NCBI GenBank assembly: GCA_036571765.1
Contig: BROE01000025.1
Coordinates: 2,394,956 to 2,458,955, forward strand
DNA length: 64,000 nt
Direction of reading: 5' to 3'
Origin: Plecoglossus altivelis
Taxonomy: Eukaryota; Chordata; Actinopteri; Osmeriformes; Plecoglossidae
Shown piece after piece: positions 46,093 to 58,700 of this stretch. Numbering within the stretch: position 1 is the first letter of the stretch; every line of letters begins with the position of its first letter. The position numbers and the translations under genes are program-made. The notes beneath the pieces were generated by a model. That model saw only the letters and a list, made by a program, of their open reading frames with translations. It did not search any database and was not told where the DNA came from.

Positions 46093-49000
46093 ATGCCGAA
46101 AACGCCTAAAAATGGAAAGAAAACGGCCGACAACACAACTAAGAAAGAGTCCACGGGATTCGGAGATAAACCACGTTCTGACGACGCGTTGTCTGAATGC
46201 GGAAAGGAGTTTTACAGAGTACAGATACGAGACTTGGAGGAGCAATTAGAGAAGTGAGGAGTTTTCCGTTGGATACACCATAACAGACCATTACAATTGT
46301 AAAATAAATAGATGTAACTGTGAACTCAAACTAATCGGCATGAAATGTGATGTTATGTGTTATAAAACCAACTTTTCATGTGTTTGTATATGAACAATTG
46401 CTTCCAGTTCAGGGCAAAAAAGTTTAAACGTAAATAGCTTGAAATAACTTTCACTTTTAAAAACCATTCCATTGACCTAAACTACACAGTCTACTCATTC
46501 CCTGTTGGCTTAGCCTATTTATTTGAGTGGCAGCACATCATTGTGACATATTTCGTCTGTCCTGCAGATATCAGCATAAATGTGATAAGCTCGAGGTGGA
46601 ACAGAAAGACTTCTCCTCTCTCTACGATGCCCTCGAGGAGGAAAAGAAACAAATCGTCCATTACTTGAAACGGTCTCTGACCCAGGAGGAGGACAAGGTG
46701 AAGGAGGTGACCGAGCGCCTGTCCGGCCTGCAGCAAGCCAAGGACGCGGAAAGGGAAGCCTTTGAGATGCAGCTGGCCCAGATCCGTCAGGAGTCCCAGG
46801 AGAACAAGGACAAGCTCACCTCAGAGAACATGGTGCTTGGTACGAACTCCTGCAACGCCACAACCCCACTGCGTAGTTTTCCATCGTAACACTTTTAGGC
46901 GTTTCCTTCTTCCTTTCTCTTTCTAGCTAGTAAGCTAGCGGCCCTGGAGGACTTCCGGGTGCAAAAAGAGGAGCTGATCGCCCACATGGAGTCCCTGGAG
47001 ACGCAGCTGGCCAAACGGGAACAAGAGCACCGCGTCGTCATATACAACCTGGAGAGGAAGGCAGTGCTGGATATAGACAGGTCTCCGCTGTAGACGCTGT
47101 CATAGGTCACGCTGCCCTGTCATAGGTCACGCTGCCCTGTGACAGACCCCAACATGGGACATCGCCAGAGAAATGAAACCTTGCTCCGATCAAGTAGCAT
47201 AGCGTTACCTATAATATAGCTCAAATATCGGAAACATTGTAAAATAACCCTCCCCACACACACACACATACCCTGACCATCATTTCTAGACTGAAGAAGG
47301 AGATGCAGCAGCGCGTGGCGGCCGTGGCGGCTGAGTTCCGCCGCGAGTCGGACAGGAAGATGCCGGAGATCACCAGGAGGGCCATCCACGAGAACGTGGC
47401 GGTGAACGCCCAGATCAGCCAGCTGTCCGACAGGAGCCGCATGCTCCTGGAGGAGAACGAGACCCTCAAGCAGGCGGAGAAAGATCTCCGGCGGGAGATG
47501 GAGATCCTGGAGTCGGTGGTGAATGACATCACCCACAAGAACGTCAGCAACCAGAAGGTGCGCCCAGGGAGGGAGGGAGGGAGGGAAGGGGGGGGGGGGG
47601 GGTAAAGGAATGGAAGGTGAATGTGTCGGAGAAAGGGGTGGAGGGCGGGATGGAGGAAAGAAGGAAGAGGAAACGGAGAGGAGGAGAGGAATCGATATCA
47701 AACGATCACGGTTGTCGCGGTATTTATGAGCGGATTGCGGGCGTGCCAGCCATGTAGCACTAGAGAGCACCCGGGAACCGCTACTCCATCCCTACAGCTG
47801 CTTTCGTTATGATTGGTCAGCGGTGTCGTGTTCCAGGCTGACGTCTCCCTGTCGCCCTCCTCCCTCCTGCAGGTGGTCCAGCTGCTGACAGCCAAGTGCG
47901 GCCAGATGAACTCAGAGCTGACGGAGTACGCCAAGGTGCAGCAGGAACACCAGCAGCTGCAGCAAGACCACAGCGCCCTCCTGGCAGAGGTGAAGGACAT
48001 CAGGTCAGGTGGCCACTCTGTTTAGTATCTTTCACATATTAGACCATTTCAATACCTTCCAGAACAATTCAAGGACAGTAGTATCATATTAATATCCCTG
48101 CTCATTCCTCATCCCTGCGTGGATGAGGAAAGCTCTCTCTCGCACGCTATTATATCCTTTGTGCTGTCTGAGCTACGTCACAAATTCTATTATTGAATGG
48201 GGTTTGTTAATCCCTGGTGTGCCTGTCTAGACAAGAGCAGAGGTCAGTGCTGGAGATGTCCAGTAGGAGAGAGGCAGAGGCCGAGAGCCTGCTTAGGAGG
48301 CTGGAACAGGAGAGGGCTATGAAAGAACAGCTGGAGACCATCCTACAAGAGGCTGCCTTCGCCCTCAAAGATGCCCTGATGGTACGAGAACGCCTGTTTT
48401 TTTGTGTGTTTTTTTTAAAGTATCGGTTCTCAACGCAGTCACATACCAGATGACACGGGGCGTCAAACCCGCTGCCATACGTCCCGTGTTTTCCGGTTTT
48501 CTCACCAAACGTTGTCGGGAACGGCGTTCCTCCGGCCTGTGTTCTACCAGGAGGTTCCCAAGGAGGAGGACTCGGAGGTGAAGACTCTGGTCAGAAGGAA
48601 CCAGATGATGCAGAAGCTGTTGGCGGTGCTGGATGGGGCCGCTCGGCTGGGCAGGGGCCCGGCCATGGAGGACTTCATCCCAGAGGGAGAGGCTCTCCAT
48701 ATGCTCAAGACTGGAGCCAGCCTGGAGAGGTAATCTAACCGCACTGCCTAAAACCAAAGCCAGTCATCAGCGTGACTGCTAACTGAGATTATGTTGCGAC
48801 GTGGCCAGTAATCCGAACTCGAACTCTAACCCTTTTACAACTCTTTAGATGAAATCATCTTGTCAATGTATAAACAGAATGACTAGAACGAATGTATATA
48901 CTGTAAATAGAGTAGAAATGCATCACTAACGTGATTGATTGTCTCTATAGATCTGATCACCTTGGGCCTCTTTTCAAGACCCCTGTCATGCAGTCTCACT

Positions 49001-49515
49001 TCAAGACAGGATATCTGGGCATCGTACCACGTGGGACACAGAACTACAAGTCTATCCTGTCTAAAATGGGCCCTGCCTCAAAGAGCCCGTGCTCTCAGTT
49101 ACACAGGTAGACTAGGCCCACACTGCTGTTTCTGTTGTGGTTGAAAATCCCTGTTTGAATAAATAACATTGTTGATAGAAAGTAGATGTATATTTTACGA
49201 TTCCATTCCAATACGTGTATACTGTATATCGACGAATAACACGAAAGAAAGTGTGGATATCGTTTTGAGGTTGCAAACCGATAACTTATAGCTTTACGCA
49301 ACAAGGTCGTATAATAACCAAAGTTCCAACGTGTGTTTTTCTTCAGGGCACCACAGAAAAAGACCAGCCCGTCTAAAACGTCTCGCCCAGAGACCCTCAG
49401 CTCCCAGCGGGCGGACCCTGCCAGAGGCGTCCTCCCTTCCTGTCAAAGCCAATCCAAAACAGACCCCTCTCCTAAGATAAGCAGCGCTCCCGCTCAGAGT
49501 TCCACGTCACGCTAG
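46093..49515 (+). CDS. cfap157: Cilia- and flagella-associated protein 157
   Basis: Nine coding exons with consistent phases: 46093-46253, 46568-46839, 46927-47080, 47290-47557, 47873-48003, 48231-48381, 48551-48729, 48951-49106 and 49347-49515, giving 546 residues (human is about 520). The start is the ATG before PKTPKNGKK; an upstream in-frame ATG exists but the Lys-rich start fits the family. After the basic N-terminus comes FYRVQIRDLEEQLEKYQ, the best-conserved family segment, then long coiled coil (about 45-390) with KLAALEDFRVQKEEL. The C-terminal part has GYLGIVPRG, near the human GDLGLVPR, and a Ser/Pro-rich tail. Mouse CFAP157 is a basal-body protein needed for sperm flagella. Polyadenylation signal at 49551. 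Divergent from sh2d3c. Confidence 0.93.
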
Positions 49516-49550
49516 CCTGAACGGAGCTCGTAAAGACATCGTTTACAGCC

Positions 49551-49556
49551 AATAAA
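49551..49556 (+). terminator. Polyadenylation signal of cfap157
   Basis: AATAAA 36 bp after the stop codon, implying a very short 3' UTR if used. Confidence 0.6.
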
Positions 49557-51616
49557 TGTTCCATTTCCTCTAGGACGCTTGGGAACTTTTCCGTGCGAGG
49601 ATGAATCGGGTTGCTTATGCAGCCACTAGGGGGCGCCATTAGCTGTCTGTCTGCTAGTAACGTGCTCAAATACTGGAGACATCTGAGTTCACTCGACAAT
49701 TATTAACTGTCAATTGTACCTTGACAGTCTGGGAGGTAAACTTAATCTCAGTAAAATAAAGGGAAATAAGTTCAGCCCAGGCATGACTTTAAGTTAATGT
49801 ATCAAATCCATGACACCTGTTCAAGGGGCACATACCAACAACGTTTGTAGTTAAGGGGTCAACGATAAAGTTTTCTAGAGCAAAAGTGCCAGACCATAGC
49901 AGACCATCATGTCGGCTCAAACACAGACCCACCCAGCCAGTCTCAATCAGGACGTCGGACCACTCCGAAGGGTTTCACGTATTTCAAACCGCCACTCTTG
50001 GTTTGTACCCAGAAACGACGCCATCAAAATCGTTTTACCTCCGTTGTGTTACAATTATTTTAAAAATGAGCCTTGACATCAACCGGCGCGTGGAACAATT
50101 CCCGACATCCTTTATTTATCAAACATGTTGATCAAGAAACGACCTTCATGAATACCGTGCACTTAATTGCACACGTTGATAAGTTATCATTGGGGACTTG
50201 ATCAACAGCGCTGTACTCTGGATATGTATTAAACTGAACGCCTGGGCCGTCTGCTAACATACAGCTATATCTGATGTTTGACATTGTCAAGTTTTCTTTA
50301 ATACATATAAACAGCAAGTCTATGAAGACATCTGGTTTATCGTATTATGTGTCCCTCAGCTCTGCACCATCTGCTCAGTGAACTGAAAGCTTGCTAATTA
50401 AATTCTTTATCCTTTTTTTTTTGTGTGTCGCACCAGATCACTCCTACAACAGCTGTATCACTAAACATTAATCAACGCCCAACCAACCGGAGTCCTCGAG
50501 CTCCACAGACAACGATCTCCTCCCTCTCTTGATTCGAACCTCCTCCCCTTTGTTTCCCTGCGATCCGATCGAATCCCTTTTGATTTCGGAGCACGCGAAC
50601 CCGATTCAAGATGGTGTCATCGTCTCCGAGGTCTTCCAAGTGTTCGGAGTGCGGGGACGTGATACGAGCGTGATGCCGAGCCGGGGCACTACAAGCAGTG
50701 TACACGTGATTGAAGCGTACATTGTGTGTGACCGTAAGCTGCGTGCTTCTTTCCGGTGGCACAGCCCTTCGCTAAACTAATCCCCCAAATGGTCAACATG
50801 ATCAAACGTAGCCCGAGTAATCACAGAGGATTACGGAGCAGCAAAGAGCATCATTTAGCCGTGGCTACCATTTTGGACGCTCTCCCAGAATGCTACCTTA
50901 AACCCAGATCTCTATCAAGTCTGCATCCACGGCGTGTGGATTTCTCCTGCCCGTTGACAGCAGAGACACGTACCGCTTTTCACTCTGACACGTGAAAACC
51001 GAGGCAGCAGGCAAACCGGCTCTGAATAGCGGCGCAGAAATGTCACAATTGAGCTGGCGTCCTGATTCGCCTTGAAATATTGATGAGCTCGTGGCGTCCT
51101 GACTCCCTTGAGCGGGCGAACGTGGTGGCATTTTTCGAAGTGACATCACAAGACCGCGGACGTGTTAGAGACGATGCCGCCCGCTTTCCAACCAAGTCCA
51201 CGCTATGCCGAGTGACGGCATTAAAACCCGCTGTCGTCCCTCCAAAATTCTCATCTTGCCGGAATCACCTGGCAGATTGTTCGTGGGCTTGGCTTGAACC
51301 TCTTACTTTTGCTCCCAGCGCCGAACACTTCCATTTCTCTCCACGATGACGGGTTTGTACCCATTAAATCCAGGTAAGAGATGAAACCTGTCAGGGCCTC
51401 ATTTTGTGGCGCACGTCCTGTGATGGTCCACAAACAGGCAGCGACAGTAGCAGCAGCTTTCACTGCTGTGATTTATCACCCGCTGCTCTGTGGTGATTCT
51501 CCGGTGATGTTGCCTTTCTCCGCAGTCCCCCGAAATAAGATGTATCTGTTAGTGGGCCAGGGTGGCTTTGAGAATTCTGCCCAGAAACCCTTCCCCCTTA
51601 TACATACCCCCCCTCC

Positions 51617-51640
51617 CCCACACACACACACACACACACA
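51617..51640. repeat. (CA)n microsatellite
   Basis: About 11 CA units after a C-rich run. Confidence 0.8.
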
Positions 51641-52221
51641 GTTTCTTATTCTGGATCCAACACGATCCGGGGCCGCGGCAGAAGGAAACGGGGCAGGTGA
51701 AAGGTTTGAACCTGCAGCAGAGTAGAGGCCGGCATGTGGTGGTCCGGGGGGGGGGGGGGGTCACCACGCCTCGGAGCGGTCTAGGTACGGCAGGATCTAG
51801 ACGGCTTAACAGATGGCCGGGGGAACGTGCCGCCGTTGGTCTCATCTCGGCAGACGGACCAGCCATCGCAACCCGTTATCTAACATTCCAGGGTTTTGAA
51901 GTGTTGTTTTGTTTCGGGAGCAGATGGGATGGAGAGACGGGTATGAATGGACGAGGGCCAACGACCGCCCAGAACATGACACGTCGCCATAGGGGGGGTT
52001 GGTGTGGAGTTTTCATCATTTATATCTTATTATAATAAAAATTTTTACATCAATTTGCATAAAAATATTCCCCCAGATTCTATATTCTATCTTATTAAAC
52101 AGGACTGAAAATGGATGATCCTTTGATAATAGATTTATTTGAGTTTGGTTTGGAGGAAGTATGGCTTCTGATGTCGAGGTGTTGAGATAGCAAGTGCGGA
52201 TACTAAGCCTGAATGTAACGC

Positions 52222-52330
52222 GTTCATTTAGCAGATGCTTGCGTCCAAAGCGACATCTATTTTGAGGAGGGGAAGGGATCCTGCAACCTTTTCATCTGCT
52301 ATCAAGTGCTCTAACCACTGAGCTCCGTCT
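52222..52330 (-). mobile_element. Teleost tRNA-derived SINE
   Basis: On the minus strand: tRNA-like head with GAGCTCAGTGGTTAGAGCAC (A box) and AGGTTGCAGGATCCC (B box), followed by the tail GTCGCTTTGGACGCAAGCATC then TGCTAAATGAACG. That tail closely resembles the TCGCTTTGGATAAAAGCATC end recalled from widespread teleost SINEs. Confidence 0.7.
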
Positions 52331-53098
52331 TAACCCCCTTCAGCGTGCAGCGCTGCGCTCTGGCTTCGGCTCGCCTTGACCTTGGACGCCCATCAAGAAG
52401 CCCAGAGCCCTGAGCATGCAGCAGCTCATCAAATATTTACACCCAGATCTAATTCAGGACTTCATGTGTTTACCCCCGCCCCCCCCCATCCCCCCTTCGC
52501 GCCCTCCCCCTCCCCCCCTTGGCTTCAGGCTTCGTCTCTGAGGTTCAGTGGAATGAGAGAAACACTTCTGTACGGGCACCTGGGGCAGAGTAAACACTGA
52601 TGAAATGGAACGCCAGGAGGAGGTGGGTGTTTTTCTCTCAGTGTTTCGTTCATGCTCCCGGCACGAGGCGCTGGGCTGCAGACGCGAAACGTGGAGCCAG
52701 ACCCCCGCAGTCAAGGAAAAGTACTGCAGGATCTTCGCTGGCTTGGGCAGGAGCGGGATTCGACCCCTTGATGCTGTGCTGGGGCCCACCAGCCACACTG
52801 CAGGAGCCCGTCATCCCAGCCACCCGTGAACCATCCAGGAGTCATCCAGTACCCATCCAGTAGCCCTTGTCATACATGATGAGTTTACTGTACTGATCGT
52901 ATTGGACAGGCTCACTATGACATCACATCTCCCATCCTTTACGCTGCCCCCCCCCCCGCCATGCTGCCATCCATATAACACACAGTGGATCACAGCTGCT
53001 AATGTAATTAGCGGAAGAGCGGCCTGTAACGTGAGCCGAGCCGAACTGTGAGCTGAGAGTAGCCCACCCAGAGTCAATACAGCCAAGGATACGTGATC

Positions 53099-53254
53099 AG
53101 AACCCCACTGCAACACCACGCTGGTGTTCCAGAACCCCTTTCAGAACCCCACTGCAACACTACGCTGGTGTTCCAGAACCCCTTTCAGAACCCCACTGAA
53201 GCACCACGCTGGTGTTCCAGAACCCCTTTCAGAACGCCACTGCAGCACCACGCT
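53099..53254. repeat. 44-bp tandem repeat, about 3.5 copies
   Basis: The unit starts AGAACCCCACTGCAACACCA and ends GGTGTTCCAGAACCCCTTTC. Copies differ by only a few substitutions. Each unit has a small palindrome, ACACCACGCTGGTGT, in the first copy. Confidence 0.92.
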
Positions 53255-53504
53255 CTTTCATTTCGAAACAATCCCAATCCTCTGATTGGGATTCAGTAGC
53301 GAGGTGACGGGCGGCATCGGCACAGACCCACATGGGATGAGCGAGAGGGAGGGGGAGGGAGAGGAAGGGAGAGGGGTAGCGAGAGGGGTAGCGAGAGATT
53401 CTTTGCCGCGAAGAGAATTAATTAACAAAAAAAACAAAACAAAAAAACAAAAGGGGAAGGTGAAATGAACCAATCGAAACAAGAGTGTCAGACAGTGTGG
53501 GAGA

Positions 53505-53505
53505 G

Positions 53506-53538
<33 letters not shown>
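53505..53538. repeat. (GA)n microsatellite
   Basis: About 16 uninterrupted GA units. Confidence 0.85.
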
Positions 53539-53542
<4 letters not shown>

Positions 53543-53938
53543 TTCTGTTAAGAGGCAGAACAGAGGGGGGGAGGGGGTGTGATAGGATTGGGTGACAAAC
53601 ACACACACTTAATCTGACACGACATCTGGATGAGCTGTTCAGTATTGTGGTTTTCACTTTGTCAGAAGGGGATTGTGAGGACATCACATACTGAGTTGCC
53701 GCTGGCAGAGGTCCCACAGGTTTGGGGCGTCCTCAGTTCCCTTCTTGGTGGATGGGGAAATTCAACGTGCCTATAAATTTCCTGTACATGACAGCTGTAT
53801 ATGAGGCCATAACTCAAAACAGACATCTTGACTCTCGGGTACATTAGACTGTGGTTCGGTGACATGTTCCGTTTGAGTTCGGAGCCACATTGCGTAATGA
53901 AGAAGAAACATTTCAGCCCACGTCAGCTCTTCCTGCCA

Positions 53939-53973
53939 GGGGGGGCGGGGCGGCGGGGGGGGGGGGGGGGGGG
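53939..53973. repeat. Poly-G tract
   Basis: G-runs interrupted by C, ending in about 18 G. Confidence 0.8.
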
Positions 53974-54943
53974 TTTTGAGTTAATAGCTGCTGCTCTACT
54001 TTGGCTGTAAATAACAATAGGCACAAATGTTGGGCAAATCAATAGTCAGGCAGGACAGACTAGGATGGTCAAAGACACAGGGTGCCGATTGGTAAGTAAC
54101 AAGAGGTCATAAACATGGACTGACCTGAAGGTGCCATCTTCCTGTACAAACGGAGGCATACACACACAGCATATCAGACCGTTAGGAGAAATAAAGGCGT
54201 TCCCTCGTCGTCTGCCGCGCCAGGCGGGCGGCGGGCAGCTTTGCAGTTCTATGGGGGGGGGGTTCCCATGGTTTGGGTTGGGGGCGGGGCATGTTGGGGG
54301 TTTGGTTTCCAGTCGAATGGTTTATTTGATTTCACTAGTTTTGTCTGATTGGTGATTTCACTCCGCTAAGTTCTTTTCAGACTCATCCGAGAAAGACCGC
54401 GCCAAAAGAATACAACGATATACCCACCCTCAAAAAGATTAAGAGGGGGAGACCGGGAAAGCCTAGTTCGGGGGGCTTCATGTGCTGACGGCGAAAAGTC
54501 GCAAATCCCGGACTAGAACTCAACCTTCAAGATACAGCCCTCTGCTGCTGGCCTGACAGGCAGACAGATTACATCCCACCACCTGCCCTCTCCCCAACGC
54601 AACCCTCGACGACGCCTAGCCCCACCAACCCCCCCCCCAGCTCAACCTCCCTAAGAGACGTGCTATGAATTAATGGGAAGACAGGAAGCGCTATGGCGAC
54701 ACCGGAACCCTGCTGCACAAGCAGGACAGCCTCATCGAGGCAGTTGGGCACGGACTTGCCTCAGGTGAGCACAGACAAAGAAAAGTAGAAAGGGTGGTGA
54801 AAACGCACCAAGAAAATACGACTTGTCTTTAGGCAAAATCTGAACAGTACATGCTAGGCTGCCGAGGGAAGTATGCGATACAAAAGGATATGAGCGTTCG
54901 CTGTGTAAACACTCGAACTGCAGATACCAGATGGAGGATGTCA

Positions 54944-54944
54944 C

Positions 54945-55014
<70 letters not shown>

Positions 55015-55045
55015 GTGTGTGTGTGAATGTGTGAGAGAGTGAGTA

Positions 55046-55080
<35 letters not shown>

Positions 55081-55110
55081 GAGAGAGTGAAAGAGAGAGA
55101 GAGAGAGAGA
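54944..55110. repeat. Compound (GT)n-(GA)n microsatellite
   Basis: About 40 GT units with one GC, then GAGTGAG and about 80 bp of GA repeats. Confidence 0.9.
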
Positions 55111-55690
55111 ACTGGGGCGTGTGTGGTGTTGTGTGTGGGTGAATGTGTGAGAATGATGAGTGAGTGATAGAGAGATGGAGAGTGTGTGCTTTGAGGCCAT
55201 ATACTGATCTAGGCTAACACCACAGGGTTTAAATCATCAGATGTCCAAAGTAAAATATGTCAATGACTCATTTTCGTCACCAATGCCTCTTGGAAACTAT
55301 GAATAATTCCAATCGAAACTATTCCTACGAGTCTATTTTTTATTTTTCATTTATTTTAGGCTATAGGCAATCTTACTACGCAATAGTTGCTGTGTGCAAT
55401 GAAATATACCAATAGACTTTCCATTGTAGCTCATGAAAGGAACCGTGTCATTGGATCTGTTGCCAGTCGTTGCGCCAGTAAAAATCAGAATATCACGAAG
55501 GCGCACTAACCACATTCACGTAGCCTACCCCGGCAGCCCGGTGCGAGAGGAGGCATGCGTTTCACATCGCACCCTGCAATTTCACTGCGCGTGCGCAAAC
55601 GCTACCGTCCAGCGCTACACAACGCTCGTTGACAACAGCGTGACCGATTCCTGCTGCTGGATCCGGACTCCACGTTGTGCGCTGGACTAA

Positions 55691-55795
55691 AGGAGAGTTA
55701 CACGTCCGCCCTCTGGATTCACGTTACTACGGAACCTTCCCCGCTTCGATACATTTGGAGGTTTTCGCCCGTTGTTTCCGCTGTTCAGTAACTAC
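55691..55795 (+). promoter_or_regulatory. Possible first non-coding exon of strbp
   Basis: A GC/CpG-containing stretch ends in a good splice donor, ACTAC|GTGAGT, at 55795/55796. strbp must have upstream 5' UTR exon(s), because the ATG exon at 60606 begins with a splice acceptor. The link is inference from spacing only. Confidence 0.25.
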
Positions 55796-58700
55796 GTGAG
55801 TATTCGCTTTATGACAGTTGCACGCTGCAGTTGAGGAGGATGAATGAGGCTGTCCCGCGAGCTGGGACCGCCTGGTTCACCTATGCAAGTCAGTTTGACG
55901 GCACGGTCAGTCCTCGCTCGAAGGTTAGCATGCTGCTGCACTCATTTTAATGAAAGAAAGTAAGTTACAGCTCTTGCGATGGGTGGTGTTCGTTTTCTAA
56001 GCAGCGCAACGTTGATTAAAAACCCTTCAGCTTTCTTCGGAGTGTCAAAATCCATAAGTTATCATTTCTGGTTTCAAGTCTACAGGGAAGTAGGCATGTC
56101 TCGCTCGGTGCTTTGGCAATTTATAACCCTGTTATTTAACAGGTGCTCATCATATGCCCATGCTGAGAGAAAAAAGACTCTTTGGTGTTTTGGATTAGAG
56201 ATGAGCTTGGTTTGCAAGACTGCAGAGTAAGCATACTTCGATGCACAGTCTAGCAGGTGCAAACTCGTGTCTTTGGAATGTAAATAGAAACGGTAACTCG
56301 ATCTAAATTTCCCCAAGGCTCCCGTGGACTATCTAAAGTGTTGACGGGGAAGGAGCTCCCGGCTTGTAAATGTGTATCAACTGTGTATGTGACATTTTGT
56401 TTTTCAATTAGTGTAATACGTTTTGGTGTTTATATAATACCCCCCAACGTTTTCAGTACTGTGTTTTTAAAACGAGGGGAGGTACAGTCGCCCGTGCCAA
56501 GCAGTTGTGAAAAAACGCCAGCTATATGGACGCAGATATAATCGTTTGACCTCAAAGTTCCCTTTCATTTTCTGAAAGAATCAGTCGGTTTTTTAATTCT
56601 CCAGTGTTCCTTGCCCAAGGCCTTGCTGCTAAGAGGGGGTTGTTTTGGAAAACAGTCGATTGACAACAGGTTTAACTGAAACCATGTCTGTCTTGGCAGG
56701 AAAACATAAATATCATAAGGCCCCGGGAAAAGTGTAGAGTCGGGATGGCGTCTTTGTGATGTGGTGACGTGGATAATTCAGTAGGTTGTTGGTGATGGTG
56801 TTTAGTGAAGAGAAAAAGCTGCCAGTGGCTGTTGGTGTGGTGTTGTAACTGAGACCAGCTGTTGAGGTAATGTGTAACACAAGCAGGCGATCACTCCGAC
56901 TCGTCCCATCAGCAAACATATCCCTCATCCTTCATTCCAACCCTCCCGCATGCCACTCTCTCTCTCACACACAGACACACTCACACACACATGCCAAGAC
57001 TGCCTGAATCAAGTGCATATTGCGCCATGCAACTGAGAAAATCTCATTAAGAAACACACTGGCAGTGGATGCCTAGAATAAAGACAGGAGATGCTTTAGT
57101 CGGAAACAAAGGCACTTTGGCAACCAGAGACAGCAGCCTAGAATGCCCACAGGGTATCTCCTCCTAGCGTTTGATGTACCCTGGAAGCTGCCCCAGCGTG
57201 GGTAGAGGAATCTCACCACCTGGGCTAAGGTTAGCATTATCATGCGCATTATCATGCGCCGGATTCAGCTTTCAGAAGGAGCTCGGCCAATTCCCACACG
57301 GAGTCTCATCGCGGGGACGCTGGCTGTTTGAGCATTTTCCTGACGACTCTGCGAGCGGAGACGAGCGGGGCCTACCTGTTAGACGTTGTCAAGCCTGAGA
57401 TGGATAGACGCTCCCTTTTGGTCGCTCTCCGCTAGAGAGTTCTCTTTGCACATCAAGAGCAGCGCAGTTCTTTGACAGCATTCTCACACAGTTTAGCCAG
57501 AAATAGACGAACGGCAAGGAAGCTTTTCTCCCCCCCCCCCCCCCCCCCTTTATTATTTTTATTTTTTCCCCCGACTGTTTAACTGGCTCTGAAATATTCA
57601 TGGCAGCATTTTAGAGCTGGCACTGTACATGGATGCCCGTGTGTGTGTGTGTGTCTCTCTCTCACACAGGACCAGCCTTGGTGAGGGCCCCCTGGGGTTT
57701 TAAGTGCCGTCCCCCCTCAGTCAGAGGTGTGGTGAAGCTGTTGACAAGAGTGGTTAGGGAGGCCTTTACCTCCACAGCACCGCAGCTACGTGAGCCGGAG
57801 CCTCGATGAGCCTTCCTCCTGCACGTAAGAAGGGAGGCTCCCAGGAAATCATCCCTCTGACCTGGCTGCGGTTAACAAGAGACCTCAGGAGAGATCGATT
57901 CCCAGGCGAAAGGCTCGGCGTCTCGGCGTCTTGGCGTCCTGGCGCTGGTTCCTGGGAGGGAGGGGGGGGGGTCTTCTGGGGCCAGGTGGACGCTGTAATG
58001 GCAACGCGTCCCGCGCATCCCCATTTTTGTTTACCAGCAGCTCCATTGCTCTGATTCAATACCACGCTTTTTGATGCTGGGGGGGTGGGGTGTGGGGGGA
58101 AGGGGGGGGGTGGAGTTTAGAGCACAAATGCACTTTCGTCTGAAGTGCTGGGCAATACTGGAAGGTACTCAGACACAAAAGACACACACACACAGCATGC
58201 TTGCTTCTCCTCACACACAACTCACCTGAGGCGGGCGTGCGTGCGCTTGCGCGCTTGCGCGTGCCCGCACCGTCCGCACTGTGGTCGTCCGCGCGGGAGA
58301 TGGACTGTGATTGCAGCGGCTCACTCATGCATCCGGGTGCATGATGTCTCCATTACCTGAGACAATCATGGCTCCTGCAGCCAGTCTAGGCTTCCTCACC
58401 TGCCACGGGGCCAATTTGCCCAAACCTCCATGTTATGTCAGGCATGGCCTCGTTCCGCAGAGCTGTGACACCCAATTTGAGCCCCTGGGGGGGATACGAA
58501 CACACTTGCCCGCTGAGTCGAGAGAGGAGAGCAGGATGATTCCCGTCTGTGTCAAAAGCCCCCGAAAGCACAGCAGCACTTTCTCTTGTTGTTTGCGCGC
58601 ACCCATGAATGCATTAACGAAGATGTAATCCTTGATACACAAAGGCTTTTAACTTAAGCTGACATTCCATAACAAGGCTGCGGCGATACTAGCTCCTTAT

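Larger units (their letters stand above)
49560..55690. other. Intergenic region between cfap157 and strbp, part 1
   Basis: No exon is supported. It contains a SINE (52222-52330), a 44-bp tandem repeat (53099-53254), poly-G runs, GA tracts and a long GT/GA microsatellite (54944-55110). Open frames are low-complexity or short. Confidence 0.5.
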
